Shown here in pieces: positions 13,750-23,962 of a stretch of 64,000 nt of DNA; the first letter of the stretch is position 1; each line of letters starts with the position of its first letter. The notes under the pieces were generated by a model. That model was not told the DNA's origin, did not search any database, and was given only the letters and a program-made list of their open reading frames with translations. The stretch covers positions 8,223,227 to 8,287,226 of the forward strand of contig OZ038323.1 in the NCBI GenBank assembly GCA_964035795.1, written 5' to 3'. A program made the position numbers and the translations under genes. The DNA is from Pterobdella sp. o SKG-2022. Its lineage: Eukaryota; Annelida; Clitellata; Hirudinida; Piscicolidae.

Positions 13750-14024
13750 TTTATTTTAGTCTATTTCTATTTCGTTTTTTATTAATTCTTCAAACGATAA
13801 AAATTTTTCATAATGGATTCGATAAATTAAAACATCAAAAATAAACAAATACGCTATAAATAACCATAATACAAACCCCTCCAGGTTAATAATAATAATA
13901 ATAATCCTTCAGATTCAGCCTATTAAAATGCTGCTGGTCCGAAGACCAAAACTCCCGACCGCAGGTTGAAGTCTTCAAGTCCTCTCTACATAATATGTGC
14001 ATGGCCCTGGTCAGGGGACAATGA
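377..14024 (+). CDS. RYK: RYK/Derailed-family Wnt receptor pseudokinase (5' partial)
   Basis: Single-pass receptor of the RYK/Derailed/Lin-18 family, which binds Wnt through an extracellular WIF domain; the intracellular kinase fold is a pseudokinase. Exons seen: 377-476, 3938-3999, 4382-4481, 4645-4755, 6399-6501, 6906-7000, 8248-8589, 9785-9865, 11109-11698, 11964-12076, 12276-12468, 13547-13683, 13913-14024 (stop). All junctions from 3938 onward are in phase. The WIF part ends in a basic stretch with SCYK, matching the MCYK end of the vertebrate domain. The membrane segment is in 6401-6475, followed by RKRK. The kinase-like part keeps the beta-3 lysine (VLVKML), has HQDLAVRN for the catalytic loop and CDNAFS in place of DFG, then RPVRWM and WSLGVTIWEM, and ends FSLLKCCW...RPQ before the stop. 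RPVRWM and DNA are RYK hallmarks; DDR is the nearest alternative and fits less well. The first exon(s) and one WIF exon are missing from the model. Confidence 0.88.
477..3937 (+). other. RYK intron region hiding one unplaced WIF exon
   Basis: The exon ending at 476 leaves phase 1 and the exon at 3938 needs a phase-1 partner, yet about 40 residues of the WIF domain (the Trp and VNIS-like core) are absent between them. No convincing exon was found in this AT-rich stretch. It also holds an inverted non-LTR retrotransposon tail (about 1526-1875). Confidence 0.5.
1526..1875 (-). mobile_element. Decayed CR1/L2-type LINE 3' end
   Basis: Read on the minus strand, about 1870 down to 1620 encodes the typical C-terminal tail of CR1/L2 reverse transcriptases: SFSHAAPSICNALPNEI followed by SFKSTLKTYL. 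In intact relatives this reads roughly AAPxLWNSLP...FKxxLKTxL. After the stop the element runs through a segment with GCGCTATATAAATG and ends in a (TAAA)n tail at about 1527-1540 in plus coordinates. There are in-frame stops upstream, so this is a 5'-truncated, dead copy. It lies in a RYK intron, antisense to RYK. Confidence 0.75.
6071..6160. repeat. (CA)n microsatellite
   Basis: Nearly pure CA/AC dinucleotide run with short CG and AAAC interruptions, in the RYK intron between exons 4645-4755 and 6399-6501. Confidence 0.95.
13321..13455. repeat. Foldback-type dispersed repeat, copy A
   Basis: A 15-base sequence, TATATTCAAATATAA, occurs as a direct repeat at 13321-13335 and 13441-13455. Between them lie two imperfect inverted arms (around AAACATCAG and CAATTGATGTTTTTAAG). 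The right arm and its flank match the repeat at 54453-54665, including AAATAAATGTATGAATC and the GTTTAATTGCTATA that follows. It lies in the intron just upstream of the RYK exon at 13547. Confidence 0.7.
13702..13747. repeat. (AT)n microsatellite
   Basis: Pure AT dinucleotide run of about 46 bases, directly after the splice donor of the RYK exon ending at 13683. Confidence 0.97.
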
Positions 14025-15199
14025 TCTATGTATTCTAAACCTCTCAATAACTTATCAGTCTCATGTATTTATTTTATTACGGTATGTAGCTTTTAAGCTA
14101 TGTAGCAGCTTTATTATGGTATTTATTAAAATATTATATTAGTATGTAAAATACGCTAGGTGCGGTATGTTGATTGTATGCGTGTGAAGTGAGTGTGAAA
14201 TGCGTTTAATTATGGTGAATAGAAAGCAAATATTTTTTGTATGTTGACAGATTTGTAAAAACTTTAACGATTTGGTCTTAACGATGCTGTTTTGAAGTTT
14301 CAACTGTTTCAAATATTCTATGTTTTTTATTTTTGTTCTTTTCTTTGATTTGTGTTTTCTTTCAGTTTATTTAAACAGCCGAAATTGTGAATGACTCAGC
14401 AATTACTAGTGCCGAGCGTTCATTAGGTATCATTTCATTGTTGACATTTTCAAATCTTTTCTCTGTTTTTTGTAAATTTTTGGCAATTTTCATTCATTCT
14501 ATAAAGTTTTCCTAAAGATTTCATAAAACGTGTGAGTTTACTAAAAGAAACTCAAAGGTCGTGGTTTCAAACTTTAGCCAATCTTTGGTATAAATAACTT
14601 AAATCTTTCCAATACTACTCTATATAAAAAACCATTACCGTTCTAACACTCAATAAAACATTTCACAAATATCTTCATTAAATGTATATAACTCGTTACA
14701 TATCTCAAACCAAAAGGGTTGTACAGCTAAAAAATCAATTGTAAACTTTGATAAAAGTCAGACTTGTTATTTATTGTAATCTAAACACAATCATTATTGC
14801 ATATCACGTTGAATCATAATGATGTGTAACTTATTGAAAGTTAGTTGATAACATCCACTCTGTGTGTTGAGGATAGTGGAATAAATATTAACTGTTTTTT
14901 TTTCTATCGTTTCATCAAATAATTAACCTACAATAGAGTTGTATTTCAATAAAGAATAGCTAGCGCCTTAAATACAAGGTTAAATAGAAGGAAAGTTTAC
15001 ACTTGTTAAAGAGTTTAACTGGTGAATAAACAGATCAAAAATTTCAAAGATTTTCTACCTTATTTGACTTGGCTTGTTTGAAACATTGCAATAATTACAC
15101 AAATTCAGTTAGGTAGCGTTGGTTGAAAAAATCAAAAAAGAATAGTTTCAATAGAATTGGGGGTTTAATTGGTAAAGAAGTATTATAATTATTTATAAA

Positions 15200-15265
15200 C
15201 ATAAATAATGCTAACGTTTTATGGTAAGGCTGTACTTACCGAAAATTCTACCTGTTATTTTTGTT
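15200..15265. repeat. Diverged internal fragment of the dispersed repeat, copy B
   Basis: The run beginning ATGCTAACGTTTTATGG and continuing GTAAGGCTGTACTTACCG matches the interior of the repeat at 54453-54665 (ATGCTAACGTTTCATG, then ATAAGGCTATACTTATCG) with scattered substitutions over about 65 bases. It shows this is a dispersed family and not a local palindrome. Confidence 0.65.
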
Positions 15266-15789
15266 AATAAATGTAGTAAATTTTTCGCATAATATCGACG
15301 TTAATGATTATTGAAACGTAAATCAATATTTTAAATAGAAAACAATGGTTTTTAAAGCTTTTGACTCGAAATACGAAGCTTCTCGTGAATTCAGCCTACA
15401 ATATAAGGCAATGTAGAAAACATCTTTTTATAAACCTAAAAATATAAAAGTTTTTCCAAATTAATTTTAATTGAGCTCATTGCATTTAGCCGTTGAGGTT
15501 TTTTATACTTTTCACCAGTATTTGTATTATAAAAAATATTTCCAACCATTTATAGAATTTAAGTAAACGAAACGAGTTTTAAAATGTAAATTACTCAAAA
15601 AATTTTTTTCCCAATCGTTATGTTTTCAATTCACCAATATGAATGAGAAAATGAAATTCATACTACTTCATTTCTGCTACCAAATTAACAAAGACTTTCA
15701 ATCAAACAACTCTTCTTCGAGCCAATCATATCAATTCTTTTAAATCTTTTATCGAATCAGCATTCAGATTTCGCACTGTTGATGAATAT

Positions 15790-15835
15790 TTAATTAGTCC
15801 TAATAGTTTTCGAATTAATAGAAGTATATAAGAGT
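15790..15835 (+). promoter_or_regulatory. Putative ARX core promoter: TATA box and TAAT cluster
   Basis: TATATAAG at 15825-15832 stands 86 bases before the ARX start codon, a plausible spacing for a short 5' UTR. Just upstream (15790-15820) are TTTAATTAG, CCTAATAG and GAATTAATAG, a cluster of TAAT homeodomain cores that could allow autoregulation or regulation by other homeoproteins. This rests on sequence motifs only; in AT-rich DNA such motifs also occur by chance. Confidence 0.4.
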
Positions 15836-15917
15836 AGAGGCACAATTTTGGAAAAAATTTGTTCACAAAATTTAATGAAAAAAATTTTGAAAATAAGCAA
15901 AACAAAAAGTTTCTGTA

Positions 15918-18900
15918 ATGAAAAAAATATCATTCAAAAGCATAACCGACCTGTTGCAAAACAACACTAAAGACCAAAACTCCAAAACCTCTCAAGAATT
16001 CCACACAAAAAGGAGAGATTTTTATAAAGACCACAATCCACCAGAACACGTTCCTAGAAAAGAGAATATTTTGAGAAGCTTCAACCTGCATAACAGCCAA
16101 GCTCCCAGCAACCCCATTGAACTAGGAGGCTTTGATACGTTGGAAAACAGAGGTTTCACAATTTTAACAATCTTTCATTATAGTTTCCGTGAGCATTTTT
16201 AATGAATAAACAAATTTTGTTTTTGAATAGTTGCTACGTTTATCAATACTAATAATAATAAATTTTTTAAAGATATGTTTTGTTTATATAGATACTGATA
16301 TATCTTATATAGAATTAACTATATAAACTAATAACATTTTTCATTGAAAAACATCGTATTGTAAAGTTTGGAGCTTTAAGGTTTCAAAACATGAGTTCTG
16401 GACGGAGATCATTTTTATAGCACCAATGATGATCTTTCATAGCAGATTTAGAACTCCAAAAATTTGAACTTATTATATAAGGTTTGTCTAAATTTCCCGG
16501 CTGTACTTTGAGCTTGGACGAATTCTTTAAAGTACAAACGTGAACGGTATCAAGTTTTATGAAACACGTTGGTATATTACCTGTGAAAAAAGTTTAGCAT
16601 TAAATAACTTCAACTTCATTTTAAACACCTTAGCAATGTGTCCAAGGGAATATTAAAAAGGATTTTTTTCTATCAATCCAGCTCCATTTTTCACATTGTT
16701 GCCCAATCTATTAATATAGTTTCAAATATTAATATCGAAAAATGAATAAATATTTTGTTTCAATTTTTTGATCATTTATTTTAGAATCTTACGAATATTT
16801 TAACCCTCTGCCATTTTCTCGTCATTGGAGCGCTGAAACTTTTTCAGAGGTATGATGTTACAATGGAAAACGATGAATTTTATTTAGCAACAGTTTCCAT
16901 AATAATAATAATTGTGAATTTAAAAAACATAAAAAAATCGATGTAATGTGAAACTTAAATGGAGGTATCAAGTGGAAGTATTGCTTGAAAACTAATTGAA
17001 CGAGCTAAATATAAACATAATAACTATACATAATCATCTGAAGAAATGAACACAAAAACTACTTAGTGAAAGAAAATGAAATAAAAGTAAATACAATTAA
17101 AAATATAGAAAAAACTTACATGGTCAAACAAAGTTAAACTGAAAAATATAAAACAAGTAAAAAAAAAAGTCTAAAAAAAAAAAATAAAAACAAATGCAAA
17201 AAAACGATGTCACTAGAATGACAGAATGTTCTGTTCAAACATACTAAGTTGATCATTTCCCTTCCCAAATCAATTCGTGTTGTATTTTATTTTGTTGAGC
17301 GCTTCAACAGGAAGCATTTTTTCGATCGATTTCACACATGTCTTGTATCACTAATTGTTTTTAATATTTTATATATTTTTTAAGATATATTATCTAGTCT
17401 ATTTTTGTATTGATCAAACTGGTGAGATTAATTTTGTTTATTTTTATCTATTAATTATTTTATCCTTTTTTTGTTTTCTTCAATATGCAACTTTTATCCA
17501 CCTAAAAACGATACGTATCTAAAAATACCCGTCGATACAAGTTTATAAAAAAGAATCTAATATGAAGATATTTGTGTTTGTGATGATGTGTGTTTGTTCT
17601 GTAATCCTCTCCATTAGCACCTCATGCACTCAACTCCAAGCTTCCTCATTGATTCTCAGGGTAAACATCATCACAAAATTCCAATTTAATTCTATTTTAA
17701 ATTTTTTATACCCTTTTTTTTCAAAAAATGTTTTTACTTGTAGTGTTTTTGTGTGAGAGTCCGTCAGTTTAAGCTGTATTTTGTGGTATCAAGTACATTC
17801 CTAAGATTTGAAATGGTATTTATTTGAGTTATACAAATAGTACAAAAAATTGACAGAAAATAATTCACCATGAAATTCAAAATGTATACTATTGGAACAG
17901 CAAAATGAGTTGAGCTTCAAAGCTTAATGCCAGCCTTCTTGTGAAGGTTCGAAGAAAAAATGACAAAACGTGGAACTATTACAATTACCATTCACAAAAT
18001 GATTAGTTTTCGTTTGAAACTGCAAACGCCAAAAGATAACGTGATCGCAAATTTCGTTTGGGGTACTTTTTAAATTTTAACTATAAAGCACATTTCGATT
18101 GTATTTCTAAAGATTTTACGTCTTAAATTATTGATTCTATTTCATTGACCTCAAAACTAAAAATGATTGGACAAAACAGGTGCTTTTGGAAATTTAGAAA
18201 GTGGAAGTTGTAATTTTGCTGTCAAAAACTCCGAATACGGCAAAACAATTTCCTTCGACGTCAACATTAAAGCTGACGATCTTTTAAATGAAAAGATAAT
18301 AAATTCAAAACCACTTATAAAAGTTGAATTAGAAAGTAAAGAGAGGGAAATAGAAAAAAACAAATCAAAAGAGATTAATGCTGAAAACATAGTACAGAAC
18401 CAAAACAATTACTCTGGCCACATTGAGAAGCCATCGAATAACAATATAAGCAACATCGACACAAACACAAAACCCAGCAGTAATAACACACCTAACACTA
18501 CAAACAACACATGCGCTAGTACGGAAGGGACCAAAAAACAACGAAGGTATCGGACTACCTTCATGAGTTTCCAGCTGGAAGAACTAGAAAGAGCTTTTCA
18601 AACCACTCACTATCCCGATGTCTTCACTAGGTCCATTCGAATATCAATAATATCCTTCATTAGTTCCCTTTTTAATAATTTAGTTACTTTTGTTGATTAA
18701 AAATAAACCTTAATTACCCTAACTAGTTTTTAAAATTTTTTTTCAAACACTCTATGTAATAAATAAAGTCGTAATTTGTTAAAATAAATATTACGTTAAA
18801 AATCAATATTCCCAAATTTCCGTTTGTAACAGAGAAGATTTGGCAGTACGGATCAAGCTGACAGAAGCCAGAGTACAGGTGGGTAGCTCAGTTGCATCGT

Positions 18901-20880
18901 TAGTATTGATATTTCTGCAACTATCAAAATCTTAATGAAAAATTCATTAAAAAAACGCTCAAGTAACTTTTTAGAAACATCGTATGTATTAAAAAATTTT
19001 CTCACATTTTATTTGTTGAAAAATACTTATTTAGTTTTTCTTTAGTTATGTTACAATTATGAAATAGAAGGGTGTTTCATAATTAATAAACATTGAACTT
19101 ATCAGTAATTTTTCAAATATTTTTTAATTTCGAAACATCATAAAAAATAACGCCGAACGAAGAGATTTACTTCTTCAAAACAGCCAGATAAATATTTTAT
19201 TACAGTGCGTAATATGATATATAATAATTAGTGGGATATTTTTTCTTGATATAAAATTGAATCACTGTCATTATTTTAGTTGTTTTTTGAAAAGACGCTT
19301 AATAGATGCTGTCAAGCGGATAATTGACTGATAGGGTAGGGGTGGTGGTTAATAGCGTGTGTAAGCATGTCAATGGTATCATCATTAATAATAATAACGT
19401 TTTTACTCTAAAAAATGATCATTATTGATGAAGAGAAATTTTCGTATAATTATCGATAGAACAAATTGTGTTTTTATTATTGATAATTATAATTCTGTAC
19501 ACATTTGCAAATAAACCGGTGTTTAATAAAGCGTCTTTTGCATAATTCATACTGTGCTGGCCATTGCTAATTGCTTGTTCATTTATCGCTTTTATTGTCA
19601 ATGCTCTAATCAATTTGATGCTTTCATAATGGTTTTTGTTAGTTTTTACTCTAACTAAATTAACAAAATTTAGATCGTAGCAATAAATGAAACTTTATGA
19701 ATAATAATATTAGTAAATAATAATAAAAATGTTTAAAATAAAATTTTTAATTACTCTGAAGGTTTGGTTTCAAAACAGAAGAGCAAAATGGAGGAAAAGA
19801 GAATCGAATGCGGACGTCCAGTCAATTTATCCTTCTACAAGTCTGTTTCAGAGCAGTCCTCCCCTCCAACCCATGCACTCTTTCCCACCTATGCCCCATT
19901 CTCTCTCATCCCCTCAACCTTTCCAGCATATTCACTCATGCTTTCTTCCACATTCGTTTGCAAGTTCTTTCTTGCAACAGCAGAACAAAAATTTGCTTTA
20001 CAAACAACAACAGCACCTATCTCAACTAGCTCAACAAAACTTTTCCCAGGTTTTCCTGCAACAAGAACATAATTTTGACCAAAAACTGAAGCTGTGGAGT
20101 ATGTGTAGCCAACAACAACAACAACAGCAACACAAAAATAATATCTTCAGTATTTTGAAGCAGTCCAAAGATTCATTGCATCCCAATCATCATTTCATTT
20201 TCAATCATTTCACCAAGCCGAATAATCCCTTTCAAGAAAACCACAAAGACATCAGCTTCAATGATACTCGTGATGAGAGCTTGAGCAACAATGTCAGTAA
20301 TACCACTCAAATATTCAACAATAATTTGAGCAAAACTGTACAGAAGAAACTCGTTATCAAACCAAAAAGTCAAGAAAACCAGACAAAATTTTCCAAGAAG
20401 CAAGACTTGCTTGTGAAAAGCAAAAACGATACTAACGATAAAACAAAGATGGTTGAAAATCCAACACTTCCGTTTGTATTGCCGCAAAATGACTTTTTGC
20501 AGACCAATATAGATAAATTTGCAGTTAACCAAAAGCATTCTTCAAAACAATCCATAATAAATATTCCTCCCCTATCCACCTTCATCCCTTTCTTCCATTT
20601 TAACCCTCTTTTCCATCAAAATTCACTTATTCCAACCTTCCCTTTGATTTCTTCTATACCATCTTCTTACTCTTCCTCTTCTTCTTCATCATCAATTTCA
20701 TCAACTTCATCTTCACAAGCACCTTATTCTAATTATCTGCATTCTTATTGGTTGGCACTTAATTTAAAACTAAAACGCCATTGGACAAACATTGAGAACA
20801 ACAAAAATAATATAAATGACATCAAATCAGTGGACGATGGAAGTGAAAGAATGCATGATTCCAACTCTATTCTAAAATAG
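15918..20880 (+). CDS. ARX: Aristaless/ARX-type paired-class homeodomain transcription factor
   Basis: Sequence-specific transcription factor of the aristaless/ARX/ALX group. Four exons close in frame to 616 aa: 15918-16152, 18180-18630, 18833-18878, 19762-20880. The homeodomain (about residues 199-258) starts [20 protein letters not shown] and ends with helix 3 [14 protein letters not shown], with Gln at position 50. The two introns inside it, after FTR and before VWF, are at the family's usual sites. The N-terminus has SFKSITDLL, resembling an eh1/octapeptide repressor motif. Long Gln, Ser, Asn and Pro tracts follow the homeodomain. The end ([11 protein letters not shown]) looks like a degenerate OAR domain. 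The start is the first ATG after stops, just downstream of a TATA-like box. No paired domain is seen. ARX and ALX cannot be told apart by eye; ARX or aristaless is most likely. Confidence 0.9.
16153..18179 (+). other. First ARX intron
   Basis: About 2 kb of AT-rich intron (donor GAG|GTTTCA, acceptor AAAACAG). The only item of note is a 64-codon reading frame at 17562-17756 whose first ~25 residues look like a signal peptide. I do not call it a gene. Confidence 0.7.
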
Positions 20881-21600
20881 AAAAATCTGTTGGACAAAAT
20901 AAAATGGTGGAAGAAAATTCAAATAAAAGTTGAAATCCTTTGATGTTTTAAATGGTAACCCCTTTTGAAAAACCTTGCATACTTTGATGTTATGGCGTGA
21001 ACAAAAATGAACCTTCTTCATCTTAAAGATTAATTGATAATCTCGATTTCATGTACCATGAATTAGGTTCTATTTTCAAGGTTTTAATTGCTTATGTTAT
21101 TTAACCAAAATATTCTCTCAATGTTTCAAACTATTAAACATGTGAATCTGAATTACTCCCAAAATATCCTTCAACTGAATAGAATTTTGTAACGGGATAT
21201 TTCAAATTGATTTCTGCAGATTTATTGAAAAGTATAAAAGCATGAAATTGTTTCAAAAAGATTTAATATGAACACGAATATATATATTGACGAATTCAAC
21301 TTATAAATGGATTATCAAAGTGAAAAATATTCCATAATGAATGTATTGTTTATTTAAAACATAGATTCTAGTATATTTAGAAGTGAAATTTTTCAATTTT
21401 TTGGTTCATATTTTAGTCTAAATCATGTTCTCAAGTTTAGTCTTTTTGAGGTTTTATTAATGTATTATCAAAGTCAATTTATTAAAACTCAAGTTAGTTG
21501 AAAATTCAAGTGTTTAGTGTTTAAGCTTTCTAAAGTAGAACCCGGTATAATGTCTTGAAACTTTATCAAATTAAATATAATAAATGGTCATGTCTTGAGG
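20881..21600. other. Convergent 3' region of ARX and filamin
   Basis: No coding sequence. ARX (+) ends at 20880 and filamin (-) at 21601, so the 720 bases are shared 3' UTR/terminator space. AATAAA occurs on the + strand at 20898-20903 and again near 20922. On the minus strand AATAAA (TTTATT in plus) occurs near 21452, 21348 and 21219, which would serve filamin polyadenylation. Confidence 0.55.
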
Positions 21601-23962
21601 TTAATATGGGCTAGATATAAACTGCTTAAGCTCTTGTTGTGTGTCGAAGATGCGGATGACGTGGGGAGACTCAGGCACGGGGGATCCTGACCACTTTGTG
21701 TCCAAAATGTATTCTCCCACCTTAGTTCATTAATTATTCGTTTGCTTAGTAAATATTATTCATTCATTTATTGACTTGGGTTTATTAATTAATCGATTCA
21801 TTCATTATTATAATTAAATAAGTTTATATTTTTTGTGGTACGTTACCTCTGTAGGATTGAACGAGCAGTGAATGAGTCTGTTTTGTGTAGGATCTCTCTT
21901 CATTTCGATTTTGAAAGTACCTTTGAAAGATAGAACTAATTTAAATTGACCATTAAACGGTTTTAAAAAAGCCTCTTAAAACTAAAAATACTGACTTATA
22001 AAAATTGAGACTAAAAAACTAATGTGAAGCTAGTTTTTAATTTTAAATCTAACAGTCTAGTTTTATTGTTATCGAAAAGCTATACAAGTTATCTTAAAAC
22101 ATGTATAGCCATCACATTGATTCAATTCAATTTGAAAACTTTAACAGTACTTCATATATTCATACCTTTCTTTCCTCTCATCTTGCAGGACAACTGTCCA
22201 GGACCAGCTCCTCTAGTATCTATGGTGAATCTTGAATCAAATGTGGCTAAGATACCATGTTTTAAGCCTGGACCGTCTACCACTACTTTGTTTGCATCCA
22301 CGGAGCCTACTGGTCCTGTTAAATCTCCAGCTGATTCTACGTTTACTTTGAAGGGAGATCCATTGATGTGAGACTCGTTGAAGGTGATGTTCAGAAGATA
22401 TGATCCTGTAGGTTAAAATATTAACTTATACTTTGGTTCCGGAATAGCTTAGGCATATGGGAAAGTTTTTGATTGCAAGTACCTGGTATTTCTGGAACGT
22501 AGAAACAGTTGTAATTTTTGTCTTCGGTTTCTTTACAGTATACCTTCACAGATGTTGCTATGCCAACCAACAAAGCTGACAACTGACCTAAATTCAAAGC
22601 TCACAAGGTCAATATATTTTTTCAAAAATAATTTGAAATTAACAAGCTTCGACTCAGTTTAAAAAATCATAGGAATATTTAATATTATGTTACCTTGGTA
22701 GGGCGTGCGAATAGTGAAAGAGCTTTGTTGGCCTACAACACCAGATGTTAAACCTCTGCCTGCCACTATTAAACTTCCCGGATGCACTATAGGTGGCTGT
22801 GTATATGGGACATTGTGGTGAAACTTCGTTTCATACGGTCAGTTAATGTGTTTAGTTTAAAAATTTCATATTATGTTTAAATCGAAAAAAGTTTTAGTTC
22901 AATTATTAATTCGGGATTTATATCTACCAACCAAGTAATTCAAAGCCACTTGAGGCGCGGGAGGCTCATCCAATGCGGGAACACCATTGGAGGCTTCGAA
23001 GTGGTGTGTGTGAGAATGAGCCACCTGATGATGGTATATTGCTGAAGGATCTTCATTGTAATCAATTTCTGGGTACAAGATAGGTTGTTCGTGGATGAAA
23101 TTGGGCTTATCGGAGGCATAAACAGAATGATCGGGGATAAATACAGGTTGTTGGGGAATGAGCATAGGTTGTTCTTGGATTATTACTGGTTCTTCCTGAC
23201 ATCCAGGGTGGTTTTTGTGGTAACAATCGTCTGGACCATCAACTTCCACGTTGAAAGGACTTCCAATAATTGGTACTCCATGTATTTTAACGTGCAGTTC
23301 GTATGAACCTGAATTGAGGGATGGAGAATGGATAATAAATTCATGCCTTTGTAATTAAAAATAAATTTATTTTTAAACTGTCATTTAGTTTTATTTAACA
23401 AATATAGCTATCAAATTAAGCTTAAACGCTTTCAAGGTGAATAATATTCTTCAAAAATTAAATATGCCAAAGATATTGACGATACCAGGCATGGTAGCAA
23501 TGTATGAGCATTGGTAAGTGTAATCATCAGTTTTGAAGCACCTCACAAACACATCACTGTTCTTACTTACCAGCTGCACTTCTGGGTCGTCTGAAAGTGG
23601 ATTTTATATTTTTCATTATCTTTCTTTTGTGGCTAATAGATTTATCTATCATAATCTATCTATCTATTTATTTATTTATTTTTCTTTTTATTCGTTTTCA
23701 AAAATTACTGTACATATACCCATTTTAATCATTCTGGTTCTCTAACTTGATAACTAAAACAACCAACTGACTTCTAGACATATGGAAAGCAACTTGACAA
23801 ATTTTTCAAAAATTTCTGTATTTCAATATAATAATCACCAGGAGCATTGGTAATGGTGAACTCGGCAGGCTCATGTACATGGGAGGATCTTAGGCCTTTT
23901 AAAGTAGTGAGATGGTGTTCCATTTGGGGTTCCATCTGGTGAGCTACTGTCACTGTTGGGGG
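21601..23962 (-). CDS. FLN: Filamin part 5: last repeats and C-terminus (exons 67-74)
   Basis: Exons 23839-23962, 23486-23590, 22932-23308, 22694-22796, 22483-22587, 22166-22405, 21847-21920, 21601-21720. The 377-base exon (about residues 3262-3387) carries GSPFNVEV and then a Pro/Gln/His-rich insertion (PVFIPDH, HSHTHHFE). Exon 22166-22405 holds GSPFKVNV, a hinge-like stretch and FTIDTRGAGPGQL, the start of the final repeat. The last two exons complete it (RLIHCSFNPTE, GEYILDTKWSG) and end in a 13-residue tail after HVIRIF. In known filamins the last repeat mediates dimerisation, so this one may do the same; that is an inference. Confidence 0.85.

Larger units (their letters stand above)
14025..15917. 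other. RYK-ARX intergenic region
   Basis: No coding exon seen. It contains the RYK 3' UTR, a diverged relative (about 15200-15265) of the repeat at 54453-54665, and at its right end the putative ARX promoter with a TATA-like motif. Confidence 0.6.

Noticed and set aside
22024..22371. 115-codon + strand frame with a possible CTTGCAG acceptor
   Set aside because: Antisense shadow of the filamin exon 22166-22405, whose minus-strand translation is an unmistakable filamin repeat.
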